From Benincasa hispida (lineage: Eukaryota > Streptophyta > Magnoliopsida > Cucurbitales > Cucurbitaceae): a DNA stretch of 64,000 bases. Position 1 is the first letter of the stretch. Each line of letters starts with the position of its first letter. Shown here one piece after another: positions 10,942 through 23,099 of this stretch. The notes under the pieces were generated by a model that saw only the letters and a list, made by a program, of their open reading frames with translations, made no database searches and had not been told where the DNA came from. The DNA lies in assembly GCF_009727055.1 (NCBI RefSeq), contig NC_052350.1:35956340-36020339 (forward strand), written 5' to 3'. A program made the translations under genes and the position numbers.

Positions 10942-12700
10942 CCCTATCCTATTTACATTTACTTACATACAAATGCACTACATTTGACACTGGCATTGTC
11001 ATTGAGAACATCAAGTTCATAGTTTGTGCATTCGAAATAAGGAATGTCATAAACCTTATTGATCCTGATGGTTCTAGATTGGGATGTCTATATATTATTT
11101 CTATCTGATTTACTCCATATCTACACTAAGTAACATCCCAACCATTTGAATAAATTGTTCAAATACAATTCCACCGTTCACATTTATGGTAAAACTCGCA
11201 CTTGGTGGTTGGTCATACTCAACTCCATCAATACCATCAATCATATTACCATTTGTAAACAATAAAAATCCCAAGCATTTGTATGTCATTTTCTAAAAAA
11301 AAAATTGACAAACATCAATTTTTTTATTATACTTTTTATAAGAAGTATATTAAAAAATATTAAATTTTTTAGTTTATAGACATAAACTTTTTAAATTTTA
11401 TGAACATCAACTTTTTAAACATAACAATAAATTAAACTTTTTATAACTATTTTTAAACATAACAATAAATTAAACTTTTTATAACTATTTTTAAAAATAA
11501 CAACAAATTAAACTTTTCAAATTAAAATGAGGTAAACTTTTTAAAACTATTTTTTCAAATTTAATACAAAATAAAAAAAATTAAATTAAATTAAACTTTT
11601 TCAAACTATTTTAAACTATATTTTCAAAGTTAATACTAAAAAATTTAAACTTATCACAATAAACATAACAACAATAATTTTCATATGAATAAACTTAAAT
11701 TTTCAAACTATATTAAATTTTTAAAACTATACTAAACTTGTTAACTATCACAATAATTTTGTATTAAACTATAAATATCATCTTCTTAAACATAACAATA
11801 AACTAAACATTTTAACACTATAAACATCAAAGTTAATACTAAATAAATCAAATATCATAAGAATAAACTAAACTTTTCAAATATCATAAGTTCAACTCAA
11901 AGATTCGATGGTAGTTCTCTTTTTTCCTTCAAAGCGACAACGTTCATCCTTTTTTCCTGTTATTTGTTATTTGACAACAACTTAGAATAAAAAAATAATA
12001 ATATAAGAACAAAAATAAAATTTATAATTATTCTTAAAAAAAATAAAAATTTAGTAGAGTAATGAACCAGTATAGTTGTGTGAGAATAATTTGTATTAAA
12101 CAAAATACAAGAAGAGAAATGGAAATGGAAATGGGAGGAGAGAAAGATGATTTCAAAGGCTTATTTTCGAAGGCAGTGAGGGGAGAAGAGTGAGCAAAAT
12201 CAAGGGCAATGAGTCTTCAAAAATTATCGAGGGAGTGAGTGAGCAAAAATGAAGAGGATGGTGGTTTAAAAGGATGTAGGTTGAGTGTTGAACACTCGAC
12301 CCACGAGTTTGGGGTGGTTGAAAAGGCATTAAGGCTATGGCAGAGGGGCATGAATGCGTCAATGAATGCAGGGAATTGGAGTAGGGGAATTGGATCAGTC
12401 GGTCAATGAATGCAGGGAATCGGAGCAAGGGCAGCATGGTGATAGGACCTCACACCTTTTTTCAGATTTATTCAATTATAGTCAATTTTAATATATGCAC
12501 TTTCATTAAACTTACTCAATTATAGTTATTAGTTGTAACAAAATTCTGTTATTGTTGTTATTTTTTCATTAATGATTATTAGTTTTTTTTTCTCATTGAT
12601 CATATATATATATATATATATATTTCTATGAAAAGTAAATAAAGTGAAGACGATTTCTATGTGACAGACCACGTCAGCTAATTGGTTGACCATTTAATCC
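10942..12700. other. AT-rich interior of the Mutator-like element
   Basis: Mostly A/T runs with repeated words (TTAAACTTTTTATAACTATT occurs twice at 11430-11490). A G-rich patch at 12110-12430 holds a short duplication, GTCAATGAATGCAGGGAAT, at about 12357 and 12402. No coding sequence is supported. Confidence 0.5.
12602..12623. repeat. (TA)n microsatellite
   Basis: Alternating TA run. A related shorter run follows at about 12820-12832, in a partly duplicated context (TCATTAATGATTATTAG on both sides). Confidence 0.8.
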
Positions 12701-12868
12701 ATGTGGCGACTCAATCTCTCTCTCTCAGAATCTCGCTCTCTCTTACAATTCAAAATTCTGTTATTGTTGTTATTTTTTTCATTAATGATTATTAGCTTTT
12801 TTTTTCCTCATTGGTCATGTATATATATATATTTCTATGGAAAGTAAATAAAGTGAAGACAATTATGA

Positions 12869-13160
12869 GCGAGATCCTCAAGCATTTTTTAACAAACTGT
12901 TTTCCTAGCAATGCTCATATCACAAAATTAGCGAGATTTCCTTCTAGAGTGAGATCCTCAAGCATTTTTTAACGAACTGTCTAACAATGCTCACGAGATT
13001 CAGCCCACATTTCTAGCGAGATTCCTTCTAGAGTGAGATCCCCATCATAAAATTAGCGAAATTTCCTTCTAGAGTGAGATCCTCATCACAAAATTAGCTT
13101 CTCAACCTTCGACAACCTAATATACAAAATTAGCGAGATTCCCTTCTAAAGCGAGATTTC
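12869..13160 (-). repeat. Tandem TAGCGAGATTTCCTTCTAGA array
   Basis: Four to five imperfect copies of a 40-60 bp unit built from TAGCGAGATTTCCTTCTAGA, GTGAGATCCTC and ATCACAAAAT. It forms part of the right inverted end of the Mutator-like element and shares the GCGAGATT word with its left end. Confidence 0.7.
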
Positions 13161-13661
13161 CTTTTCCTTGTCAAGGGTTGAAGTTTCGACTTATGTGTAT
13201 TGAAACTTCAACCCTCGATAACCCTAATATACATATTGTTTCCAAGTTTTTCTTTGTTTGTCGAGTTCTCAACGTTCGACCTCTACATTAATCGAACCCT
13301 CAACCCTCGACTTCTAGCCTCGAACTCCTAAAACAACAATATTTCTCTAATAAATTTTAAAACAACAATATTTTTCTAATAAGTTTTGAAAACAATTAAT
13401 ATTAAAGATCCAGAAAATTTCCGAAAAATCTCAAAAATCTCAAAAATATTTATATTTTATTAAAAAAAAAAAAAAATCAAAAGTACTGTACTTCGGAGAA
13501 AAAAAAGCTTATTGCTATCGACAAATGTCAGTATTTTATTAGTCCGTTTCGCCGGCATAATTATGTATTTTTCTACCCATCGTCGCTGACATTTTTTCTT
13601 TCTTCATCTTCACTCCTTTTGTTTCAGATCGGCCGTTCCAACTCCGACCATCGACGATATC

Positions 13662-16600
13662 ATGGACGGAGGGAGCTCGTTCAATCGCATCCTCTTTCTT
13701 CTTGTCGCCGTTCTTCTGCTCTCTCCGTTCATTTTAGCCGCTGAATTTGACTATTGCGGTCAGTTTCTCTATTACACCCTTCACTTTATTCACTTTTCTT
13801 TTTCATCGGAAAAAAAAAACCTAAGGACGAATTCGCCTTCTCTGTATTGTTTAGTTTCCGATTTCTGTGATTCGAGATAAGAACGATACTCTCCTAGCAA
13901 AAGGAATTTATGACTGTTTTGCATTCTGGAATTATGTACTTTTTTTTTTTTTTTGGATAAATTGATGTCTGATTGTGAATTGGAATCAGATAGGAGAGGT
14001 AATTATCCTGTGAAAGTCGATGAACTCCAAGTATCTCCTGATCCAGTAAAGAGCGGCCAGCCTGCCACGTTTACCGTTTCAGCCTCAACTGGTAAGTGTT
14101 GGTACTTTATACGTTCCAGTTCTTTTAATTCCTTCTCCTTGCTGTTTTTCATACATAAATCTTGTTAGATTTTTTATAGAAATTTGAAGAAGTTGACTGT
14201 ATTTTAGTGAGGAAAAACACAGCTTAACTCTTGTAATGATCTAATCATCTCTACTCGGATTGGGATCCATGTTTGATCATGCATGAATATTCTCTACTCA
14301 TCCGGGGAAATTATTAACTGGTCGAACAAACCAGATATGTCTTGACCTGCTTATGGAAGCACTCTGTTATAGATCGGGTCCAACTTTGGTCCCCATATTC
14401 CTAGTGTATCTAGGAAAGATTTTCGCCCTAACAGTGCAAATCTCGCACCACTACTCATTTTCTTGATGGTTACTAGACTTCTTTGGCTATAAGAAACACT
14501 TCCTCATCTGAAGTGTGTATATTGTTAGATGATATAATATTAGAGCTTTTGGGTCCATCGGTTATTTAATATAGCTAGAGCAAGTGGTTCTAGAGTTCAT
14601 GTGTTCAAGATTTGCAATGTTATTTACTTATCAATTAATTGATGTATACTTGTTGAGTCTTCTACGTATTTCAAATCTAGAAGTGAGGGGAGGAGTGGTA
14701 GATGTTATAATATTAAATTTACCTTCACCCAACAGCTTAAGCTTTTAGGTTAGTCTATAATTTAACATATATTTTGGTAGTCTGATATACTCTCAATTTT
14801 CATACAACTAAATTTCATTCTCAGCAATGACTTCGAAATCTTAGATATAATGGCAAATGCTACTTAATGTAAGTTGATTATCTCATGCTTCCATTGCTGT
14901 CTATTATCTTACTAGTAACTGAATGTACACTCTCAATTTTGACTTTTGAGAACTCACACTTGGTTAATTTTTTGTATTTTTCTTTGATATTGTAATACAT
15001 TTCAGCCATGTTTCTTGATTTCAAATCGCCACCTTGGGTTCCGAGGAGGTGAAATCGGGATTGCTCTTCATGCATTAAAATACATTGGTTTATCCTTGTT
15101 TTCCCTCACTAAATCTTGGAGTAGTTTCTCTTGTAATCTCTCTTGTAATCACCTATGGTGTTTTGGAATTTCCCCTTAATTTCATTTATCAATCAAATGT
15201 TTCTTTATCCAAAAAAAAGAACTGAGTCTTTTGTTAATTTCTTGCTCACTCCAATGCCTGGGTTTAGCCAGGTTTGATTTTTCATTCATTCTTCCTAGTG
15301 AAAGCCCCTTTCTTAATGGGCAATTGGTTGGCATGTGATGAGGGACCAATGGCTCACTTCTTAGATGACGACAAACCACATATGAGATGCTGATGTATGC
15401 ATGTGATTTATGCTTATTATAATTTGAAATTTTACTTGAGGTGTACGTTGTATATGATTAGACTTTGATGAAGATCCAAATGATGAAACTGAAGTTGTGA
15501 TCACTAGTTTTCCTTCTGAATCATTCATAGGTGTACTATTTCGTGTTTGCATTTTTATTACATTATCGTTTAGGTTGGTATTTTGAAGTTGAATTTCTTA
15601 GTCAACCATAGGTGCATATTCTTTTCTCTAATGGGTGTGCTTGTTTCTCTTCATCTTTGTTGAAGAATTAAGCATTGTCTTTGAAGGACCTTTTGCAACA
15701 ACCCTGAATACTGAATTGATTTTAGACTCTCAGAGCAAAGGCTCTTCTTATTCCCCTCCCTTTTCTTTCCTCCCTGGTCGTGTGTGAGCCACACTTCTTC
15801 AAGGCCCTACAGGGGTCCACTGCTCTTAAAAAGCTGGAACATATCTTTCTTTCCTTTTGTCAATGCTTTGTGAATCTCAGAGACTATTATTGTTTTTGCA
15901 ACGTTGCTATGATAAATAATTAATTGGGTCAGGTACTCAAATTTTCTTTGGACGTAGGAGTCATTGATTCTTTCTCCAATAACATGTGCCATTACTTTCT
16001 CACGGTGTCAGTTTTGTGGTAATATGGAACTTAATGGGAAGTGTTAGGGCAATATGTAGTTTGACTGATATGTTCATTGGTGTTACTGTCTTATGATCAA
16101 TTTTTATCCTCATTTAGAAACTCAAGTTTGTTCAGTATCCTGATAATTGAACATGTTTATTGAAGGTTGCCTATACTATATACATTTCTCTAGTTTTTTT
16201 AGTAACAAATTTCCATTAGCCTATAATTTATTCAGAAGATTGTAACAAAATCCTGTAAATCCAAGAGAGATCACATTTTTTTTTATTTGAACGACTTAGG
16301 CGCAATTCCTCTTATGAAACTAACTGGTCTTATATAGTATCGTTCGTCATTTTTTTTCCTGTAACCAACAAGTTGAATGCTCGTTATCTTTCCACCACAA
16401 ACAAAGACGGTACCCTAACAGGGAATTTTGAATATTGCTACATGGTTGAAATTTTATTTAACAGTTGTATTGTGTTCCATACAGAGAAGAATCTCTCCGG
16501 TGGAAAGTTCGTGGTCGAGGTTTCTTTATTTGGCCTGCATATACATTCAGAAAGTCATGATCTTTGTGAAGAGACGAAGTGTCCTATTGCACCTGGAAAA

Positions 16601-16918
16601 TTCTCATTATCTCACTCCCAAAGCTTACCTCCATTTACGCCACCAGTAAGTCTTGTTTGGTAGATTAATGTTTCTCTCTTTAGTAAAAAAATTTCATGTT
16701 ACTTTACAAGTTTCAAATGTTTCTTTGTTCAAATGGTCTGTACATTATCCAATTTGATTCCGTTCTTGAATGTTGACGGAATTTTGCATTTTCTGTTACA
16801 GGGTATGTATTCCGTTAAAATAATATTGAGAGATAGCAAGAATCACCAGTTGACTTGCATCAACTTCAAGCTCAAAATTGTTTTTGGTGAAGAGGAATCC
16901 TTGGTTGCTGAGAGTTGA
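13662..16918 (+). CDS. ML-domain (MD-2-related lipid-recognition) secreted protein
   Basis: Exons are 13662-13758, 13990-14091, 16485-16645 and 16802-16918. All junctions are GT-AG and the phases join to a 158-residue protein. Residues 1-27 form a hydrophobic signal peptide ending near LSPFILAAEF. The rest is an ML domain: C32, SPDPVKSGQPATF, GGKFVVEVSLFGLHIHSESHDLC (C94), KCP (C99), FTPPGMYSVK and LTC (C139). These cysteines are the usual disulfide pairs. The length fits plant ML proteins, often annotated as putative phosphatidylglycerol/phosphatidylinositol transfer proteins, that bind lipids in the secretory pathway or apoplast. That activity is inferred from the family. Intron 2 is long (2.39 kb) and no transposon was recognised in it. 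The start is the first ATG followed by a good signal peptide. The Mutator-like element ends just upstream and may limit the promoter. Confidence 0.93.
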
Positions 16919-17565
16919 AAAATGGCCAATTTCAAGTTAAGCTTTCATGCAACCTTATCCTCTTTTTCAACTGCATCGTGTGTAATATTTATACTTGTAC
17001 TACAAGGATTGTTCTACCTTTGTTGGTGTTTATGCGTATATAAAAGCTTCTGAACAATTGTGAATTCCTCAATATTCAGCTGTTTTGGATATTCCCATTG
17101 GGTTTTACTTATGCTTTGTTTTGTAACTATTCCCTTTTTTATTTTTGGTTTTTAAAAATTAAGCTTATTTTCTCTCAATTTCTTATAGTAATTTACATCT
17201 TACTTAAGTTCTTCTAACAAATACACAAAAAATAAACCAGAACACTAAAACATAGAATTAACATCCATAAAGAAATTATGATTAACATAGAATCTTCTCC
17301 CAAATTCTCCCAAAGGAAATCCCACAAAGTCATTCATACCATCCTCTCAACTCATTCCCTCTATTTATAAATAAAAATGCAAATAAATTTACTAGTTAAT
17401 TACTAATATGCCCCCTAATAACCATATTAATATTCTACTAATAATCTTACTATTTTTCTAATTAGGGACCTTACATTATTCCACGCTTCGAAAACACTAT
17501 TCTAAAGGTATGCTTACAAAATACAAAACAAAATTTTAAATTTAAGATTTTTTTTTTTAAACATA
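16919..17565 (+). other. 3' flank of ML gene
   Basis: Contains the likely 3' UTR. The TTTATGCGTATATAAAAGC stretch near 17030 may lie near the transcript end. The rest is AT-rich with no gene seen. Confidence 0.4.
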
Positions 17566-17573
17566 GTGAAAAC
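17566..17573. repeat. 8-bp target duplication (left), GTGAAAAC
   Basis: Exact partner at 18284-18291 on the far side of the MITE. Confidence 0.85.
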
Positions 17574-18283
17574 CTATGAGGCACAAACACAGATACGGTT
17601 ACGCGATACGGATACGTTTGGATATGGCGATTCGTCAATTTCTAAAAAACTAAGATATGGATACGTCTAAGAATGCGTCATTTTTTATATATTTTTTAAT
17701 ATATATATTTCTAAAACGAGGATACTGATATGTTAAAGATACATTTTTTTTCTTTAAAAGAATCTAGGATATAGATAAATTTAGCATATAAGTTAATAAC
17801 AATAGCACAAAATAGAATACAAATACTAAAATATAATACAAAAAAAACAATATCTAAAATGTTGAAGTATAATAGTTAATAAAATGGAATAGAAAAGTGA
17901 CTCATATTGCAAAAAAATAATATTAGAGAGAAAAGTATGAAGATAAACGAATAACTCATTGTTGAAGATATTCAAATGATTTATATTTTGGTGGACTTTG
18001 TGGGGACTCAAATGTGAAGATGGAGATTAGATGATTTTAGTCTAGGGTTTGGTCCATTATTTATATTTTTCTTTTAGTTTTGGACTCGAGTAGTGAGCAA
18101 AAGTTGCCTAATTTTAGATTGGGAAAGATTAGATGAATTACTTGTCTTTTTTTAAAAAAAAATATACATAGAAATAGAAACGTCAAATCGTGTGTCAGAT
18201 ACGTATTTGAAAAGTATGTATCAGTATCCAATATGTGTCTGATACTGATTCTTTGCCTCATATGAAGTATTTGTGCTTCATAG
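17574..18283. mobile_element. Non-autonomous hAT-type MITE, 710 bp
   Basis: The ends are imperfect inverted repeats: CTATGAGGCACAAACAC on the left, and the reverse complement of the right end reads CTATGAAGCACAAATAC (15 of 17 match). The element is flanked by a perfect 8-bp duplication, GTGAAAAC, at 17566-17573 and 18284-18291, the size made by hAT transposases. Subterminal GATACGGATACG-like words occur near both ends. No transposase is encoded. Confidence 0.85.
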
Positions 18284-18291
18284 GTGAAAAC
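18284..18291. repeat. 8-bp target duplication (right), GTGAAAAC
   Basis: Exact partner of 17566-17573. Confidence 0.85.
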
Positions 18292-18574
18292 AAAGAACCA
18301 AACCAACAGCCTTCTCTTCAACCTGGACCAGAAATTGGGCTGCAATTTCTTCCTTCTGACTCAGTCTAAGTCCAATAAGCAACCCATGAGTCCATATTCT
18401 TCTTTCTTCATTTTCACTGGCATTGTTCTCCTCTAATGGACTAGGCCCATTATCATTTTTCCAACTTGTTGGCCCCACCACCTGACACATCACGTGGTTA
18501 GTGAACTCTTTACCCTTCTCTTCACGAAAATTGTATCTTCCCCAAGCTAACCATCTCCATCCATCGTAGCACAC
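18292..18574 (-). CDS. Unrecognised coding-like fragment next to the MITE
   Basis: An open - strand frame of about 94 codons with balanced, protein-like composition: YDGWRWLAWGRYNFREE near its start, then WTHGLLIGLRLSQKEEIAAQ. It begins just after a TTTGTAG in sense orientation, which could be a 3' splice site, and there is no ATG. In sense order the frame then runs into the hAT MITE at 18283. I do not recognise the family. It may be an exon of a gene cut by the MITE, or a chance open frame. No partner exon was found upstream. Confidence 0.3.
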
Positions 18575-18594
18575 CCCCTACAAATTTCAGAACC

Positions 18595-19250
18595 TTGAAT
18601 CTTTTCTTCTTCTTCCATCGCAAGCCACCGTCCTTTGCAATTATCAAGTCATGCAAACTCCAACTACTAGTGACCGTCCTTGTCTCTTCCATCTGCCCCG
18701 ACTTCTTTCCGCCTCCGACTTTTCGATCACATGGCGTCGGGGTACTTCCTTTTCTCCATTGTTTTTTTCCCTTCCCCTCAACGTTTCCTCTGTCGCCGAT
18801 TACGTTGTCATGGCCAAATAATAGTCAATGTCTTCACCACGCCTCCGCCTGCCGTCCTCTGCCGCTTCTTTCAACAACTTCTTCATTGTCTCAGACCATA
18901 TGATTCTTCTTCGTCGGCTATGATTGTCGTCGAGCATCGTCTTTTCTTCTTTTTCCCCCATGACTTCTTCTTCCTCTTTCTCGTGAAATTTTCACCACCA
19001 ACGTCGTTTCTGTCGCTGTCGCCTTCTTTTTCTTCCCTTTGGCCGACCTTCTTGTTCCTCTTCCTTTGTCCTTTTGTTTTCTTTTGTGGCTTCACGACTT
19101 AAACTCACCAACAAACGAAACTTGCATTGGCGTTTCCAGTTCCACCAAAAGCCATGGGTACGCACGATCGGGTTTGGCTTCTTTTTATCCTCTTCTTCAT
19201 GAATATTCTCCTTTCATTCCTCCTTCTTCGATTCATCGTCTTTTTCTCCT
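18595..19250. other. Pyrimidine-rich stretch, open frames not trusted
   Basis: The + strand is dominated by CTTCTTCC and TTTTCC runs, which keep several frames open on both strands. Predicted peptides are low-complexity F/L/S/P or K/E/R rich, and none matches a family I know. Confidence 0.5.
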
Positions 19251-19280
19251 TTTGCTTCCATTTCCATCCTTTGTATCTCT

Positions 19281-19691
19281 TTAGTAGTGGTCTGCAAAAA
19301 TCCAACCGCTCGCATTGTTCAATTTTCCAACATTTTGCTCATTCTCACCGACACCATTGGCCTCTAATAAGTACTTCGTTCGCTCTCTACCCTGCCTTCC
19401 AGCCAGTGTGTTTCCTTTTTCCCTTCCTCGTTCCACGTCTTCAATTTGCTCATGGAACCCATCCACGATCGAGGTTGAGTTCGTGATCTCACCCTTGGCC
19501 GTTCGTCTTGAGCGCCAATACCTATTGACTACCACTAACAACTGCTCGACTTTCTCGGCCACTTCTCGTGCCAAGGCTTTCAGCTTTAACAATCTCCCTT
19601 CTAGCACCATCCACCCTTCTTCCAATGTTTTTTTTTTAATCATTTTTTTTTCTTCTCGAGTTTCTTGCAAATTATCCTTGATTTCTCTTTC
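19281..19691 (-). CDS. Unrecognised charged, coiled-coil-like open frame
   Basis: A - strand frame of about 135 codons, open from about 19691 through an ATG at 19670 to a stop at 19281. It contains LEGRLLKLKALAREVAEKVE, a heptad-like stretch suggesting a coiled coil, then a polar region with VDGFHEQIEDVERGREKG. The overlapping + strand frames are also open, which reflects composition and weakens the call. It could be a fragment of a transposon structural protein. No function is claimed. Confidence 0.25.
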   Translation of the reverse strand, partial: EREIKDNLQETREEKKMIKKKTLEEGWMVLEGRLLKLKALAREVAEKVEQLLVVVNRYWRSRRTAKGEITNSTSIVDGFHEQIEDVERGREKGNTLAGRQGRERTKYLLEANGVGENEQNVGKLNNASGWIFADHY

Positions 19692-19699
19692 AATTCTTT

Positions 19700-20320
19700 A
19701 ACACTTGCAATCTGCCATCCATTTCTGCTAGAGACACTCATCTAGCAACGTTACTTCAACATCCATTTTTATCTTTCTTGATAGATTGGTTTAATGTGTG
19801 TGGTTATCAAAAGCTAACCACTTGTATGGTAACAATTTGATTTTTGGTTCTTGATTTTCAAAAATTAAGTCAATAAGCACTCATTTAACCTCTACCTTTC
19901 TTGTTTTTTTATCTACATTTACGAATATTTTAAAAAATGTTCTTACAATTAATTATTTTGTTTGAAATTTTCTTGGGTTTAGTATTTTATTTTTTAAAAA
20001 AATTATATAGATGTCCTCTTTTTTCATATAAATACTCTAATGGTTCTTTTATTTGTTCAATTCTTATACTAATTTTCTCCACGACTAAAATAGAAACCAA
20101 AACTTTAAGTTGGAATATAAAATCTCACAAAATTTAAAACCAAAATCTTCTTTAAATCTACCCAACTGAGCCCATTACCCAAAAAAAAAAAAAAAAACTA
20201 TTAACACATATTCAACTACTAACACACAACCATATTAAAATATTTAAGCCCTAAGATCTCCGGGTGCTTTCATTATTATTTTTCATTATTGTTTTCCTTC
20301 TTACTATAGGCTATATGTCT
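19700..20320. other. AT-rich intergenic DNA
   Basis: Contains a poly-A stretch near 20182-20197. No gene or element ends were recognised. Confidence 0.5.
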
Positions 20321-21011
20321 TACCATTTGGATTGAGGTTTTCTAAATGTCCTGGAATTAAAGATGCTTGAGAATTATATGACTGAGAATAAAATTGTTAG
20401 GAATCAACCATGTTTGGTTGTACATGGGAAGAAAATAGTATGCTTGGGAACCAGATAACTATATTTGGTTGTGTAAGAAATGTTTTGGGAATAAGTAATA
20501 CATGTGTTTGGTGTTGCATGGGAATATTATTAGATTACCCAAATAAATGTTATTTTTATTTAAATTGTGTGATCACTTTTAAAATTTTATAATTTTATGA
20601 AGCTATAAAGCATATAAGTAATAAAAAATCTTGCCTTTATTGATTTCAAATAATTAATTTATGTAGTTTTATTTTTATTATGCAATTATTAAAAATAACC
20701 TTGAGCAGTTACACTATATTTTATTCCAAAAATCAAATATAACCAATATCAAAATATAAATACCAACATACACAATAACCTTTTAGAAAATAATTTTGTT
20801 TACAAGGCAACTGAAAATGTCATGATTTAATTTTTGCATATATTAAAAGAAGATCAAATGTACGTGTTAAACAAATATTCTTATCTTTATTTATAAAACA
20901 TGATATTTAACATATACTCATCCAATACAAGAAAAGAAAAGGTAGAGAAAAATACAATCAATACAAACTCATACTTCATAACTCTATGTTAAACAAATCA
21001 ACACTCTAACT

Positions 21012-21566
21012 AGGAATGACAACGGGTCGGGGTGGGGCGGGGATGCACTCCCCATCCCCATCCCGTGGGGATTTTTAATCCCCGACCGCCCCATTCCCCG
21101 TTTTGGGAGTTGGGGTCGAAGTCGGATTCGGGTACCCGTGAAAAAATCCCTACTTTTTATTTTTTTATTTTTATTATTTAAAATTAACTCAATTTATATT
21201 TTATATTGAAATTGTAATTTATATAGAAATTACTATTATTGTTACATATATTGTTCAATTAAACCTTACATGTTTTTTTATTATAAATTTAATAAAATTA
21301 AATTTATTATATTATATTTTTAAATTTAAAAAAAAAAACTGAAACAATAACATACTGTTTCAGTTATTATTATTATTAAAAATTAAAAAAATTGGAGCGA
21401 GGATGGGGATCATGTTCGAATTGGGGACAGGGCTAGAATCCCCTCTTCGTCCCCGACAGGGACCCGATTTAAATCCCTGGTTTAACTCCCGTCCCCGGTC
21501 AAATCGAGGATTCCCTGTCCCGATCGGGTTGGAAACCCGACCCACTGGAGAATTTTACCATCCTTG
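21012..21566. mobile_element. hAT-like MITE with CCCCGTCCCC-rich ends
   Basis: Starts AGGAATGACAACGGGTCGGG. The far end, read in reverse, begins CAAGGATGGTAAAATTC. GC-rich CCCCATCCCC/GGGGCGGGG blocks lie at both sides of an AT-rich core. Flanking 8-mers CTCTAACT (21004-21011) and CTCTAAAC (21567-21574) agree at 6 of 8 positions, as expected for an old hAT duplication. Elements beginning GGGATGGCAACGGG are abundant in plants. Confidence 0.6.
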
Positions 21567-21696
21567 CTCTAAACACTTTCTTTATAAACTAAAACTAAAA
21601 TATTGAATATCTCAATATAGATAATTCATTCTAAAAACTATTATATACAACATCACCTCTTAATTTCCCTGGTAATTTTGTGTCTAATTTAAAAAA

Positions 21697-21699
21697 GGA

Positions 21700-21730
<31 letters not shown>

Positions 21731-21740
21731 ATATATATAT
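21697..21740. repeat. (TA)n microsatellite
   Basis: Two AT-alternating blocks separated by a TATTATATA interruption. Confidence 0.85.
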
Positions 21741-22129
21741 TGGTGCTCAACGGTTAGAAAAGAGGAAGTGAGGAAAATGGATTGGGGAATAGGAAATCAG
21801 AAAATTGCTGGTGGAAGGAGAAGAAGAAGTGAAAACCGACACTTCTCTAAAAGATGCTTGAAAAATGTCTTTTCTAAAATAAATAAAGAAAGTCCACAAA
21901 CCAAACATGAGTTTTATAAGCTCATTCCCATTCCCCTTCCCATCATTTTTTCCTCCAACCAGGGTCGTTTGGTTGGAAGGTTTTCTTTGGGAATTGACAC
22001 AACATCCATATCTCAATATTTGTTTTACAATTTTCAACAGAATAAGTCCAGACATTCTCATTTCTCAAGAGTTTTCTACTCTTCCAAAACTGTGAGTTTT
22101 CTCTTTTCCCTTCTTCATCTGTTTTAGTT

Positions 22130-22900
22130 TTATATATAATTTCACTTTAAATGCAGTTCATTAGTTAAGTAATTAATATTAATTAATATAAATAATATAA
22201 ATATTTCTTTTAATAAATCAATAATAATTTATTAAAATATTTACTTAACTTATTTTTATATAAAATTTTATTAAAGGAATGCAATTACTTTGTTACACAA
22301 ACTAATAATTTATTAACTAACAATATCTTAAATATATTTTGTTAGTAAATTAGAATAGTTTTAATTAGTACAAAAATTCTATTCTATAATAATAATTTAT
22401 TTCTTTATTATTTTTTTAATAACCAAGTAATTATTTATTGAGATTAATTTTAACTTGATGATTTATTATAATCATGTAATCATTATTGTTCGGTTAATTA
22501 TTTAATGTTATTAACTGTTATACTTCATTCGTTATTAGCACACCATATTTACAAAAAAAAAAGTTTAGTATTCTTTATTAATATATCGTATTGTTATCTT
22601 TTTTTTTGTTTTTACTTTTTATAAAATTATTGTATATTAAATATATAATTATTATATTATTTAATTAAAAGTTAAAATTAATAATGTTGAAATTAATTAA
22701 TTATAAAAATGATTAGGTATTAGATTATAAATAAATATGACATTCATTAAATATATTAATTGGTTAATTTTTAATTATAAAAAATATTATAATTAAAATT
22801 ATTATTGATTCATTATTAATTAATTTTGTTTCGATATAATTAAAAGATTTTCATGTTTATTTTAAAAATTAAATACAAACATAATTTTTGTTCATAAAAT
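22130..22900. other. Very AT-rich DNA, no gene seen
   Basis: Almost only TAATTAATAT-type words; stops in all frames. Confidence 0.6.
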
Positions 22901-23038
22901 TCTGATAGCATTCACATCACAATCAAACACAACTATCTTTGATTTCCAAGCATCCTATTCCCAGACGTCTTATTCCTAGGCATCATTTATTCTGAGGTTT
23001 GATTCCTTCATCTCACACTTTAATTACAATATCTTTGC

Positions 23039-23043
23039 AATAT

Positions 23044-23091
<48 letters not shown>
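23039..23091. repeat. (TA)n microsatellite
   Basis: About 50 bp of alternating TA with one AATA interruption. Confidence 0.9.
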
Positions 23092-23092
<1 letters not shown>

Positions 23093-23099
23093 TAGTTTT

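Larger units (their letters stand above)
9241..13405 (-). mobile_element. Decayed Mutator-like element with long inverted ends
   Basis: The left end (9241-9296, core AAAATATTGTTGTTTT) matches the reverse complement of the right end (13354-13403). Both sides then carry, in mirrored order, TCGAGGGTT words (9323-9372; 13180-13325) and GCGAGATT words (9406-9530; 12717-12745 and 12869-13155). Between them lies a - strand coding relic with a MuDR-type N-terminus. Long inverted ends around such a protein are typical of Mutator-like elements. The exact termini and a 9-bp target duplication could not be fixed by eye. The element ends about 250 bp upstream of the ML gene start codon. Confidence 0.55.
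20340..23000. mobile_element. Possible large MITE-like composite with GGTTGTACATGGGAA-type ends
   Basis: The left part (20340-20560) is rich in TGCTTGGGAA/GTTTGGTTG words. The right part (22905-23000) carries the reverse-complement vocabulary (CAAACACAAC, TTCCAAGCATCC, CCTAGGCATC). This resembles the ends of Harbinger-like MITEs. The space between holds another MITE and AT-rich DNA. No target duplication was found, so this is tentative. Confidence 0.3.

Noticed and set aside
12153..12437. 94-codon - strand open frame
   Set aside because: Covers a G-rich patch with an internal duplication inside the Mutator-like element; no family resemblance.
18680..19102. 140-codon open frame as a membrane protein gene
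   Set aside because: Pyrimidine-rich DNA makes hydrophobic F/L/S/P frames open by composition. Several overlapping frames on both strands are equally open and none resembles a family.
21768..22127. 119-codon + strand open frame
   Set aside because: Both strands are open, the peptide is low-complexity, and the DNA sits between a microsatellite and MITE-like ends.
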